From contig CAJNOL010001053.1 of NCBI GenBank assembly GCA_905250125.1, positions 19,333 through 83,332 of the forward strand: a stretch of DNA of 64,000 bases, read 5' to 3'. Shown here in pieces: positions 39,801 through 54,800 of the stretch. Position 1 is the first letter of the stretch, and each line of letters begins with the position of its first letter. The position numbers and the translations under genes were made by a program. The notes below the pieces were generated by a model. The model did not search any database, was not told the DNA's origin, and saw only the letters and a list, made by a program, of their open reading frames with translations. The DNA is from Rotaria sordida. Taxonomy: Eukaryota > Rotifera > Eurotatoria > Philodinida > Philodinidae.

Positions 39801-42800
39801 TAGATTTTTTTCTTATAGTATTCATAATGAAGTTCTACTAAAGTGTATGTAAATTTCAATCCTTTTGCCTGATATTTTGACTATACAATCTGGCATGATG
39901 ATGCCTTCATTGTCTGGAACAATCTTAGCATGGATCTCTTCTCTATCAATAACTGCGATCAGGAAATTTTGATCAAAGTAGAACACTCATTCGAGAGAAT
40001 TTTCAAGATTAGTTGGAAATATAGCTCATTTCTCGATGATTCTGCATCATATGAAAACCATTTGATATGGAATTTTTTTATTCGTGACATTGGACTGTTC
40101 GAACGTCATAAAATTTGTTTTCTATGTTGATCTTCTAGCACTTTCGCATGAAGATCGATTAGAATTCAATATGTTTTGTTTGTGATCAAACTTTTGAGAC
40201 TAAAAACTTAAAGTTTTATTCTTTATGACATTAAGCTGATATTTTTGGATATATGTGTGGGAGAATAAAACCCTAATTACAAGCATTAATCCGCCATCCA
40301 TTAGTTTACATGTGCTAGAGTTATGATTGACATATCTTCTTTTCTTTTGGGAAAAACATATTCAACGGACATATGTACTCGAAAATTTTTTGTTTGTTAA
40401 CGAGAATGACAGTCCCACATGTCGACTTCATTATCACCAAAAGCCATGACATATAGTCAATATCTTAGTAATTAGCACATTATGAGATAATAAAACATAT
40501 GTCATAACACTAACTCGCCTTCATTCGATACTATGGTGCTAAAATTTTTAGAATAGATTCATTGTTCTATTAGAATTTTCTCAAATGATTTTTTTACCTG
40601 TTTCAGCTACATAAAAACCAAGTCGAATAGCATTTTGCATTGATAAACCTAATGGTTTTCGTTCAACATGTTCACTTATTTCAGCATCAACTAAACGTTT
40701 ATTAATAGCTTCTTGTATAGGCATTGTTTCACCAGTTGAAAAATCAGTATAAGTTTTAGCTTCTGTATCAATTATTTGATTTTTAACAGCTACAGCACCT
40801 GATTCCATACGATCTAATACATTATTACGTACACCATGAATTTTATATAATGTAATACGTTTTTCTGTAATTGTATCAGTTATTAATTCTAAATCATATT
40901 CTTCAAAACGATTTTGACTTATAAGTTCTACATCGAGTAATTTCTTTTCAATAGCTTTATCTAAAAAATAAGAAAAAAAATAAATAAATAAATATTATTT
41001 TTATTTTTTGCTTGAATTTTATTTTTTCGTACCAAGTGGAATTCTTACACCATATTTTCGATCATGATAAACACCTTGTGCATAATTAAGTATACCAATA
41101 GCTTGTGCTTCTAAACCACCAATTTTTTCTTGTGATTCACTATCAACAGCTACACTTTTAACAATAAATTTTCTCACAATTTCTTGTACTGATGATGTTA
41201 ACATTTCTGTATCTTCTTTTGTTTCAATTATTGTTGCATAAACTAAACCTTCATTTATTGCTTCAGCTAATTCATATTGAACATTAGTTACTAAATCTCG
41301 ATAACTACCTATAAAAAAAAAAGAAAATAAAAGTTCCGGAGCCGAAAACTTTAGACCCGACGGGCCTCTATATGATCCGATAACTTCTTTTTTTAGTAAT
41401 TCCGGTCAAGAGAAAACTATTGCAGAATTTATTTGTATTGCACTTTTAAAATTCTCAACTACTCGTCTTTTGATTTCTTTTATTGATATGATTAGCACTT
41501 TTTTATCTTCGTCCTATTGAATTATGCTTTGATTGATATAATTCACTTTATTTTATAGAACATTGGACAATAATCTTTAGTTCTAGTTGAGAGAATTTTT
41601 TTTTCTCATAGTGTAGTTTCATTACAATAGGGTAAACAACTATTCTCATTTATAATATAAATAGACTTTTTTTTTTGTGGCTTCATTAATCAATGATAAG
41701 CTAATGTTGGTTTTCAATCATGTTTACCAAATTGTCCGTCTAAAAGATAAACAGATCAAAATGTCAATTTAATAGGGCTTTGGTTAAAATCTTCTTTTGC
41801 TACAAATGGTGTTGTCATCAATCATTTTTAAACTAGTAAAAATCTTATGTACATTTCATAGACATTATTGTTTGTCAGTTCCATTAGCTATGAGTGAGTC
41901 GATTCTGTAAACTATATATATAAATATGTATAATTACATTTCTTCAATTTATTCGACAAAAACATAAGTCCTTGAGTCTAACTATGTTATGTAAAAAAAC
42001 ATTATAATTGTTTTTCGTTTAAACAGACAGCAATGTCAGTTATTTAGAGAATGATCTTTCTCATAAGACCAAAAAACAATAAATAGACATATGTCAAAAT
42101 ATGTCATTCTAACAAAACGACAATAACAATAATTAAGGGGGAAAAAAAAAGAAGACATCTAATTCATCAAAATAGAATTTTTTTTTTTTATTGATCTTAC
42201 CGATATCTTTATCAAGTATACCCAAATCAATAGCTTCTGATACTTTGATTTCTTTTTGTGTTAATGGATGTATAACTGATGTAATAACATATGTAGCTGT
42301 TTTTGTTGCTATAGTTAATTCATCTTCATCAATAGATATTATTGATGGTGGTCTTACACTATTATCTGATGATGAATCATCATCACTACAACGTATATAA
42401 CCAGCTTGTATAGCATCATAAATAGTCATAACATCATTTGTATCAAATTTACGATATTCATTTAATTGTATATCCAAAATACCTTGTTTTAATGCATCAC
42501 GTGGTAAAATTTTTTTCATATTACGTGTATCATAAACCCATTTTATATTATATGTTTGTCCATTAATTGTTATTGTTAATATATCATTTATTGTATTATA
42601 TTCAGTTGCACCAATAAATTTTAAATAAATAGCTTCATGTAATGATACTTGAGATTTATTATATGGATTTATATAACGACCAAATGTAGGATCTAAAATT
42701 TGTTTACGTACAGCTTGTCGTGGAAATATTCGACGTTTTGTTGATGAATCTAATACCCAATGTATCATATAATCAATACCATCAACATGTATTGGTAATG

Positions 42801-45800
42801 ATGCTGTATCAGGTTCAATACCCATATAACCTAATTCAACAGCTTTTTCAAATGTATATGTTTGACGATTTAATTTTTCATCATAAAATAAACGTTGTTT
42901 TGTATCAACTAAACCACGTTGATAAGCATTTTGTAATGGTAAACGATCACCTGTTGCTGTATTCATTACCCAAACAACACGATATGGTTGACCTTTAATC
43001 ATCATTATACAATGCCATTGTTCCCATTCTTCTTCTGTCCATGATTGTTGTTCATCAACGGTATAATCAGTTGTTTGTTGTTTTTGTACTGGAGGTGTTT
43101 TAACATGATTATCTGTTATATCAATATATTCTTTTTTTATTGTTGTTGTTGTTGTTGATGGTGTTGTATATGAACGTTGATGATCATCAATAATAATTTC
43201 ACCATGATGTATACGTTGACCTTCACGTTGACGATCATCAATATGAATAGCACGTGGTGGTGATATTGGTCTTGGTGGACGTGTTGTTGAAACAACTCGA
43301 ACCTAAAAAGAAATTAAAAGTTTTTAGATAGTGATATATCTTCTTTTTTTTTTCAATGAACTTTATAAATTTAATTAAAATCTAAAAGTTATCTCTATTA
43401 CCTCATGTTCACGTTGAGTACCATTTATAATAAGTTGATCTTTAGGTGGTGGTGGTATATATCTATCACCTTCAATAACAATTTCTCTATGTGATGTATG
43501 TCGATCTTCTTTAATATCAAATTTAGCTCGACGATTATTAGGTATACCATCATCAATAACAACTTCTTCAATATATTGTTGTTTTTGTCTTTCATTTGAT
43601 TTACCTCGATTAATTCCACTACGATTAATAAATATTTCTCTATCAACAATATTTTTTGTATGTTGTTCAATAATTTCTTCTTCACGTGTAATAACATGTT
43701 GTTTTTTATGTCTTGGTAAACGTTGAATAGATTCAATTTCTACAACATCTTTATCATGTTGTAAACTTTCAGATTCATTTATTTCATAAGGTGTACGTGG
43801 ACGTGTTTGTGATTCAATACGTATAGATAATTTTGAACGTGAATCATTTATATTACCATATGGTTCTTGACTTATTATTGTACGACGTTTATCATTTAAT
43901 ATTTGATCTGTACTATTAAATATAATTTGTGATGATACAGCTTGTACTTGTATAAAACCACGTTTAACAGCATCACCTATATTTATTTCATCACCTGTTA
44001 TTGGATGCATATAAACACCTTTTTTATGATCAAATAATTTTTGTTGTATACCTAAAATATATATACATAAAAAGATAATTCTTTTATTTATTTTGTTCAA
44101 TTTCTTTTTCTTTTTTTTTTTTTTTTACCTTCTTGAAGAGTATAAATTTTATCTGTACGTATATCAACAATACCAGTTATTAAATAAAAAACTTGTTCAT
44201 GTTGATCACCATAAAATGATGATGGATGTTGATCATGAAATTTACCAATAATTAAACCTTGTTCATATGCTTCAAGTATAGACATTTGTTTTTGTGTAAC
44301 TGAATGATAATATGTTGTTACATTTGAATTTAATAAACCTATTTTAATAGCTTCATTAACACCTAAACGACGATTTGTAACAGGATCAATAACTTGTTCA
44401 ATAATTAATGTTTTTCTATAACGTTTTGAATGTTGATCAAGCAATTCCGTAAATATTAAACCTCTTTCAATAGCAACACTTATTGGAAGATTTTCACCTG
44501 TTATACTATTTACATAATAACCTTTAGCATGATCAATTATTCCTTCATCAATAGCTACACGTATAGGAATTTCTTGACGTGTTCTTGGATGTATAGCACT
44601 TTTAAGTGTATATGTTTTAGTTTCTTTAACTGTACCACGTTTATTTATTCCTGATGTATCTTGATTTGTTGTTGATTCAACTGGTAATGGTTGAGCACGT
44701 ATATGTCCTTGTGCAATAGCTTCAGATATTGATAATATTTCATTTGTTTTTCGATTAATATATTGTCCATTTTGTTTATCTAATATACCTAAACGTATAG
44801 CTTCTTGAACTGTTAATTCTTTATTATTAAGATAATCACGAACACCTAATAAATGATAAGATCGTGTTTCACGTATTAATGATGTTGATATAACATATTT
44901 ATCAGTATGATGATTTGATGATTGTTGTAATGGATGTTGTTGTTCAACGATAATAAAACCTTTTGTCATAGCATCATCAATTGATATTGATTCTTGTGTT
45001 AAATTATTTATATATAAACCATGATAAGGATCAAGAATTTTTGTACGTATAGCAATATTTGGATCAACAAATGTATTTAAACGATGATCAAATACACTTG
45101 AAATAATAAGTGATTCAGTTTTTGATATAATATTATATGATTGTGGATCACCAACTTTAAGAATACCCATTTTTAATCCTTCACCTAAATCTAATTCTCT
45201 TGATTTAGCACGATCGATAATATGATGATTATTTGAATTTATTAAACCACGAGAATAAGCTTCACGTAAATCGTAATTACTAAAAAATAAATAAATAAAG
45301 AAGAAATATTTATTGATTTGTTTTCTTTTCTTTTCTCGTTTATTTATCTTTCGTTAATTGTATAAAAAAAAACAAACAAAGATGAATCAATATGTTTTCA
45401 ATTTTTTCTTGGCCATATGTCAAACTCAATATATATATGTATGTAACAAAGACTTTTTTTTTCTATTTGAAAAGTAAGATAAAGAACAGACTTTTGTCTT
45501 ATATATATATATTACATCGATATATCAATTTCTTATTCATATGTTAAACAGAAAACGAACGTGCTCTAGATACAACTATGATAAAATTCTATTCATTATT
45601 AACTGAGTATTTATTACGTATTTGCTTGCTTTTCTTTGTCCCCACTTATAAGAAAACAATCATATGCACATATACATACAAAAAAAGTCTCATTTTATAA
45701 TAAAGAAATAAAATGAAATCCTCAGTTTATTTTTTTTTCTTTGTATTCTTACTTACCGTTGTTCGAGCGTATCGACCACGTAGGCGCTACGCGAGTCTAG

Positions 45801-48800
45801 AATATTTGTATCGATCGCTTCTTTTAATGTAATGGTCGTTGTGGTTGTGGAGTCTGCGCCAACGGAAAAAGGACGATTATTCACCGACAACGGCGACGTA
45901 GAGAGAAGATTTTTGCTGTTGGTTGTAGTCGTAGTCGTATGTGGCGGCGGAGACGATGTAGAAGAAAAATGGTTGTGAGGGTAGCGATGTTGATCGGGCG
46001 GCGATGTAGAGGAAGAAAAAGGCAAAGAAGAAGAAGGAGAAGAAGAAAGAACGAATGGAAAAGGAGAAGAAAAAAGACCCGTTGACAAATCGAGATATTT
46101 GCTATTGACCGCATCAACAAACGAAAGATTTTTTCGTTGTGTCATTTCATTGGATTTTATATTTGTTATTATTATATTACTTTTAACAATTGATGATGTT
46201 GGTCGTTGTTTTTCAATGATAAATCTTACTTTCTTATTATTTGATAAATCATTATCTATTCCAAATGTTGATGATAATTCGTTTGTTGGTATAACATAAG
46301 TAGTTTCAAGTGAAACTGAATTGTCTAATGATGATAAAGGATAATGATAATTACGATCGACAGTGACCTTTCCGTGTGACACGTCAATAAAACCTATGAG
46401 AAAAATAACAGATTGTATGAAGTTATCATGAATCTTTCAATTTGCATAAGTATTCAGAGCGAGAGAGAGAGAGAGAGAGAGAGAAGAATATTAGATGTTT
46501 GTTCTTCACTTGAAATTTTTTTTTTTTCGATTGACATATACGCTTCAATTTTACAATGACGAGAATATATAAATGAATGACGTAAAAAGGGACATGAAGA
46601 AATAATGTATATGAATGAATAAATCGGCAGCGTCCATACAACAACAACGGTCGGACGGACAATAGAGGAAGCTGTAGAAGAAGAAATGTAAAACAGAGAG
46701 AAAAAAAAAAAAAAAGAAAGAGCATGCACATTTAACATACAAGCTTCGATTAGTTATATATTTTTTTTTACTGCTTTCACCCTCTCTTCATATGTACACA
46801 CACTTATACATATGCATTCACTATCCGTTCTCTCTCTCTCTCTCTCGCACTTTTCTTCTCAATATGAAAACGACAAAACTAACTGGCTCAGCTCCACACA
46901 TGTGACAAGCGAAGAGATTAGATCTGTGTCAATATCGCCATTACACATCTATCTCTTATTATAGTCCTTGGGTTGTATATAAATGCGAATGACCATACTC
47001 GTGGTGATACACAATCAACAAAAAAAAAAAAAAAAAGGGTGGAGTCTAAAACGAATGTTATAACAGATATACTATTACTGTCAAAACTAGCGTAGGCATT
47101 TATGATAACAATAACTAGATGAAAGATTGTTGTATGATCAATATATGTACTACTTTGATTTAACTGTTGACGAGAGATGCCTGTTATCATGTAAAAATAT
47201 GTAAAAAAACAAAAAAAATAACAAAAGCCTAAATATCACTTATGGTAAGATAAATAGCTTCTGTTAATGCAAATATTCTCTTTTAAGATATTATTGTCAT
47301 CAGCTGTTGTTTATTAGTGTATGTCTATCTTAATGAAATAAATATATACATTTTTTTTTATCGCAATGTCCAATTTTTATATGCTTAACTTGACACCAAA
47401 AAAAAAAAATATAAGGCAGCATATACAGATGGATTAAATCAATGATTAGGAGAAAGTTCATTTGAGCATCTCACTTAATCACCAACTGAAAATGAACGAA
47501 GTAAAAGAAGAAGGACAATTGTAGTATAGTCTAACCCTAGCCGATACAATTTGACCTTCTTCATGTGCATTTGATCATAAAAAAAAAAAAGAGAGAAACG
47601 AGGAAGAAAAACTAAACAGTGAGAATATAAATGTGTTCGCTGCGATCGACCTTGTTCATAGGAGAGTAAAGTATCTTCTTATCTCATGTATATCCTATAA
47701 TTATTCTTCTGCCTCCTCACATGTGTGTGTGTGTGTGTATGCTTATATGATTATGCATGAGATTTTTTTTTTTCATTATACAGGAGAATAAAATCTAGCA
47801 TCACAGAATATCATATCAATCAATCTATCAAAGAACTAGAGGTGATAAGCACGGTCAATTACTTTTGATAATATAACTAATCTTGATTACCTGTTTCATC
47901 ATTGTTTTGTTGATTCTGTTTTAAAGATGATGATAAAAATGATTGTTCATCTTCATCGGATGATGAAAAAAGAGATTCTCCAGTAGTATTATATCGAGTT
48001 GCGATTGTAGTACGATAAAGATGAACAATTGTTACAGCAGAATCAAGAGGAAGATTAATTATCTATAGATAATATTCAAAATAAAAGAAAAAAAGAATAT
48101 CATAAATCAAAAACATAATTGAATATTTAATTACTTGTCCAATTGTATTTGAATTTTTTACAAATGAACGTGTATATTCTTCCATATGAGCAAGAAGATT
48201 AGCATAATGTCTAATAAAAGAAAATTGTTTGTTTTTTGTTTATCTCGGATATTTTATTTACCTATCAAATTCTTCAACTTGATTTGACACAGCTCGAGAA
48301 ATATGTTGAACTTTTGATGAATATTGTTGTTGTTTATTAGAAATTGATGCATTTAGATTTGAATTTGTATCGTGTATTGATACACGAAAACGTTTTAAAT
48401 TTTTGTTATACATCTACATAATGATGAAATTTTTCTTTTTTCAAAATATAACAAAACTTCTACATGCAACAATATACATTTCAATATAATTTACGAAGAA
48501 ATCTCGTCAAGTATGAAATCGCTTTTCGATTGAAACGATGAGGATCAAAGAGGAATGAGTCTCTCCAAAAGTCGAGTTGACCTTTCCGGAAGAGAATATC
48601 TGGATGAAATACTAATTGAATGGGTAATAGAAAAGTCGAGAATGATTTGGTTTTCCTGGCCTTTATTCTTGAGATATCGAAATTTTACTAACACGGGAAA
48701 TACCCGCTGTTTGAGCTCATATTGCACCTACAGGCTGGTTTCAGTGAGACTAGTAAAAACCTAACAGAATTCGGGACCGAGTTATGATCGGTTTATTGGA

Positions 48801-51800
48801 TTTTCGATCCATTTTTAGATACTCTTCGGAAGATCAAATAATCAAGATATTGAATTTCCGAAAAAAAAAACAGTTCTTTGCCACAAACACCGAGTTTATT
48901 TGAAAATTCAATTACTCGACGAAGGAACATTCTTTTCGGCTGAAACTTTTAGGATTTTCTAATAATCATTAGATCTATTTATAGACAAAACTCCATTATT
49001 TGACTTTCCGAAGAGTATCTAAAAGTGGGTCGAATGTCCAATAAACCGATCATAACTCAACGCCGAACTCTTTTAGTCTTTTGCTATTCTTATTGAAACC
49101 TGCCTGTGAATCGAATATGAGTTCGAATGGCGGGTGCTTCCTCGTTAATACAAATTCGATATTTCGAGAACGAAGACTCGGAAAAATAAACCATTCTAGA
49201 CTATTCGGGTTTTCTCTTTCGGAAGAACGAACTTAATTTTTGAAGAGGTGCGGACCTCTTCGATCCTCACATTGGAGAAGACACTGTATCAACCAAACAT
49301 CATCTTAGTCGAAAAGCTATTTAACACTTGAAGAAGTTCCCTCGTTAGTAGCGTTTTTTTTTTTGTGTGTAAATTAAACTAGTTTTACCTTAACTTCTTG
49401 TATAAGTTTGACAGCAACATCATTCATATGTTCAATTGCTTGTGCTCGATAAAGAATATCATTAAACAAATCCTAAAATAGAAATGTTTAAAAGAAAAAA
49501 AAAAATATTTTAGTTCTTTTTTTTTTGTGAAAATTTTATTTTCATACAACAACAGTTTTTGACATTCTTTGAAGTTTATCTCTATCAGTTGTTATAGTTT
49601 CAAGACTTTGCATACGTCTTTCAATATGATGAAGTAGACGTTTTTCTTGTTCAAATAATTTTTTAAACGATCGATTTGTTTCAATGATTCGTTTTATCGA
49701 TCGTTTCCTACAAAAAAAAAAAAGAAATGTTATTTAATAAAAAAAAAAGAAAAATCAATAAAACCTTTGAATTATTTCTGATATAATTTGTTGCCAACGT
49801 GATGATAAGTGTTCACTAATATGTATTAATTTGTCATTACCTAATTGTTTACTTTGTATGAGAAGATCTGTAATTGACTTCTCAAGTATTTGTGCTTGAT
49901 TATGTAATTCGTTAAGTTCATTTAATTGACGATGAAAATAATTTTCATCGTCAATAAGTGATTTTTGAGATAATAAACGTGTTTCTATTTCAATGATTTG
50001 AGATGTAAGAGTATTTAGAAGATTTAAAGCAGTTTCAGTAATAATCAATCTAAATGACAAATAAAGAAAAATATTCATTGAATTCAAAAAAAAACAAAAT
50101 TTTTTTTTTAATTTTTACTTATCAGAATAATCTTTTGATTTTGTAAATAGATTTTGTACATGATCTGATGTTTGATTAACTAATGAACGTAGTTCATGAT
50201 GTGATATTGTATTATATTCTTGTCGTATATGATTACGAATATCTTTAATACGACTTGCGTGTGAAAGAAGATTATTTTCAAAGTCCTAAAATAAATAAAA
50301 AAAAAAAAAAAAAGAAAAGAATTCATTAAAAAATTAAAAAAAAAAAGAATTTTTTTAAAAAATATCTCATTCCTCTTCTTTTCGAATAACTCGTGTTGAT
50401 AGAACATTTGTATCAAGTGGAATATGTTTTATACGTGTACTTGTTATTGATGATCGAGGTTTAGATCGATCACGAATAGTTAATGAATTTGAATAATTAT
50501 TTTTATTAAGTTGTTCATTTGAATTATCTCGTACAATTGATCGTGTTTCAATACATGTTATATTTGATGGACCTAATGATGTTGATTTTTTATAATGTTG
50601 ATCAAGAACAGGACATGAACCGTAATGTTGATGTTCTCTAGTCATATGTTTACGATGATGATGTTCAGATTTTTCAATGTTATGTTGACGATGATGTCGA
50701 TAATGATGTTTATGATGATGATGTTGAGGTGGATGATCAAATTGTATGCGTACGTTAATACCACGTTCATTAGATGTTACTATTGGTGGTTTTGGTAGAA
50801 TTCTATCAACTGATGAATAACGTACTGGTAAAATACGATAACTAGCACTGCAAGTTGAGCCTGTTGAAGAGAAACTACTTGTCGATGATGTTCGATGAAG
50901 ATATGTGTGATGCTGCGAATCAGCATCGGACGAGTAATAATCATAGTTATTATTACAAGCAGAATGAATTGGTAAATGTCGACATGTTGTCATTGATGAA
51001 CGATGATCAGCACACGATGAAGAAAAAGAGCGCTGCATTATTTGTTCACAACTGATGGTCTAATGAACACAAGTTATCAATATACGCACACGATGATACC
51101 AATTGAATACATATGGTCACAAAATGATTGTTATTATTCGTTAAATAACCAATGTTACCGTTAACACGAGTAGAATCAACATATTCTTGAATAGTTTTTT
51201 GTTGTTGATGAGATAGCGTCTATCTAATGATATTTTCCTTCTTTTCTATTCGCGGAGACATTTATACAGACAAATAATACAAAAGAGGAGGAAGAAAAAA
51301 AAATCTTCTCGTCTTCCTCCTCAAAAAAACAAGGCTGATTACTATTGATGACCTGTTCTATTATCTTCTATGTATCTCCTTTTTTTTTTTTTTTTGGTTT
51401 TTTTTGTCACCGTTAACATAGGCAGCTGACTGTCTGATATAGTTAACTTGAAAGAGATGGATACATATCAACAGTTAATACTTGATAGCTCAAGTACATT
51501 TTTTCGTCGTTCGGACTTCTTTATTTGTAGAGAAAAAGTCCTTGTATTTTTTTTTTCTTAAAAATCACATCTGGTTTCTGATTAAATCAATCATGCATAG
51601 TCTAACCTTATGTTGCTTATATAATGTAAAAAACTGATCATTGGATGTTAATAAATCAGTGTGTAAGAAATATGTTATACGTTTTTGAAGTAATTGATCA
51701 AGTATATTTATATTTGAATTAATTAAATAAAGTTCTTCAATTAAATTTTTTATATTAGATTGTATTAAATCTAAATATATAAAATTTTGTTAAAATTCTA

Positions 51801-54800
51801 AACTAGCATTTAAATAAACAACGAACCAGTATTCTTAGATTGTGATAAATTAACATCTTGTCTAAAATCTCCAGTTACAATAATATTTAGTTTTTCATTA
51901 TCAGTTGATGGAGAAGAACGAGTCTGTAAATAAAAAACATTAGATACAATCAATTATTCTTTATTTTTGTAATTATCGAAATTTTTCAAGAATTCTATTG
52001 TTCATATATTCAAATTTTCTCTTCTGGAGAAGCGAATCTAATATTACAAAGCATCGATTCTTCGATATTGAATGAAACAGATATTTTCATCGAATATATT
52101 TCTTTCTGAAAAATTTTATTGAATAAATCCTATCTTAGAGAGAAATAAATAAACAAAACATATAATGACATTATCTGACATTTTTAAAACAAACGTTACT
52201 ATTAGTATCAATGTCAAAAAAGAGCTACTTTTGATTAGCAGATGTGGGTGTTGGTATTAGACTTTTCCACCTCCATACACATACACATTCAGATTGGACA
52301 ACTGTCACCATAGACTTAATACAAATTTTGCCACCTTTGATCCTTTATATAAAAAATGTTCTTATTTCTATTATTTTAAGGTTCTAAAAATTCAAAATTT
52401 TTGTTGTCAATTGATTTTATGTTTTTGAATAGAGTACATCGAGTTATCTATGAAAAACTAATTTTTTTCGATTTTTCAAAATAAATATTTCTTTAAAAAA
52501 CGATTAAATTCTAAATATCATAATTAGAATCGTCAATTATCACAGACATGTAAATATTGTTTTTTTTATAGAACACTGTAACTGTTATTTTCTGATTGTA
52601 TAGACAAAATTGATCATGAAAAAGCTATATATACATAAGATTTCTGTTTTGGCCAACTTTGTCTACAGAATCAGAAAATAACCTTTATAATGTTCTACAA
52701 AAAAACCAATGTTTACATATATGTGATAATTGACGATTATAATGATATTTAGCATTTGATCATTTTTCGAATATTCTCAGGAAAAATTTGTTTCCAAAAA
52801 AAGAAAAAAGAAAAAAGTAGTTTTTCACAAGTAATTCGATGTGCTCTATTCAACAATACAAAATAAATTGACAACAAAAATTTTGAATTTTCGGCATCTC
52901 CTTCCAATAACTTTCTCAAATACAAAATTATATTTATTTTACTTTATAAAATACAATGATAAGAGAAAAAAAATTTCGTAAATGAAGCAGGAAAATTAAT
53001 TAATTAATCTCTAATTTTTTCAATGATAGATAACAAAACAGTCTGAAGGTTATGCATTCCAAAGATAAATATCTTACAAAACAATCTCTATTGCTTTTTT
53101 TTTTGTTTCTATTATGATAAAATATATGCTGTTTTGTTTGTAAGATGTCTTCAGTAATAAGCATCAAGGACCATTCTTCTGTTTAGGTCTATATGATACA
53201 TGTAGAATTTAGCACAAATAACAACCTTGAGCACATCAACTTGAATTATTTGTCGTTCTATTGAGCTGCAAAATATCCTACTGGAATGTCTTGAAGTTTA
53301 TTGATATCCTTGGGTCAGAGTTGTTTTTTTGTTCTTGGAAGATTGGATATTTTCTGTTTGTTCTCTTAGATAACTGTCTGGCTTTATGTTTATTCGAAGA
53401 GAAGGACTCGGAATAATAATTTAATCTAAACTATTTAAAGAAAAGATACTTCAGACATGGCCTAATTTCGATAAAAAGCAGATTAATTTTACTGACATTT
53501 TTTTGCTAAACGAGCAAATCATTTAATTATTCAAATGAAGTTAAATGTCATCTAATTTGATTTATTATCATATGATAAATTTAAGAAATTCCTGATAGAA
53601 TTATTTCATTTGAACTAAACTTAATTTAAAAATATTTGCAATAACAAAATAATTACGATATTTTAATCATTTACTTCAACAATACTCTTCTAGAAATATT
53701 ATTTTTTGATTGAGTTTTATGTGAAACATTCCTGTCAGTGCGACAATAGTGGATCTATATGAATAAGAATACAAAGAAGAAATCTGTTTTCACTTTGTTT
53801 CTTTTTTTTTATCACGAACTGATGTAGGATATGATTGATGATATCTGAGGTTTGTCAACATTATAGCTTTTCGAAACTGTCATATATTGTAATCATCATC
53901 TTCGCTTGTTTTACTTTCAATAGAGATTTAATAATTCTATATTCAATCATCTTTTGAAGAAATCAAATTATGTCATACTAATGGCGGATTTAGAGAGAAA
54001 GGGGCATTGGGTACGATCGCTCGTTTTTTTTTCCTCAGCAAGAAATATCGAAAAATAATAGGATATTAAAAAAAAACTGATTTTGATATATAAGTTTGTT
54101 TTAATTTTTACTCACTTGTTGTTTTGATATTTGATGAAAACCATTTGTTATTGTTGATGATAAAGTTAAATGAATATTAACACGTAAATTTAATTGATGA
54201 ATACGTTCAAGAAGATTTTGAGTTTGTTCATTTGATAATAATAATGTTTGACAATGATTTAATATTTGATCTAATTTTATTTGTATATCATTCATATGAT
54301 TAATTTTTGTATGAGTATCAAATTGTTTTGACTAAAAGAAAATTAATAATAAAATTTTTTTTTTGTTATTGAATTTCAACAAACTTTTATTTCAATATTT
54401 GTAATATCACGTTCAATTAAATCTAAATCAATTATTAATCTTTTATATTTTTTAAGATCATTTTCAATTCGATGAAGATTTATTTCAAGTTCATTCCAAA
54501 CTAAATTTATTGATTCAATATCAGGTTGTAATAATTCATGAAATTGTAAAGTCTAAAACAAAGAACAAAAGAAAAAAAAAACAATCTCACATTCGGAACT
54601 TTGTCAACTCATAGAAAATTTTTAAAAATATATACAGCATAAAACATCGCATTGTTCTATACTTAGTGATTTAATTTTTATTAATGATAGGAAGTCAATA
54701 TTACTCATCAATTTGTGTATATCCGGGAGAAAACGCATCATTAAGACTTGTCACGAACGACTTTCTTTTTCTATCCAAAAATAGTTATTATGACTTGATG

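Noticed and set aside
39778..40600. Possible palindrome in the intron between plectin exons
   Set aside because: Only short matches such as ACATATG and GTTATGA were found; these are expected by chance in AT-rich DNA.
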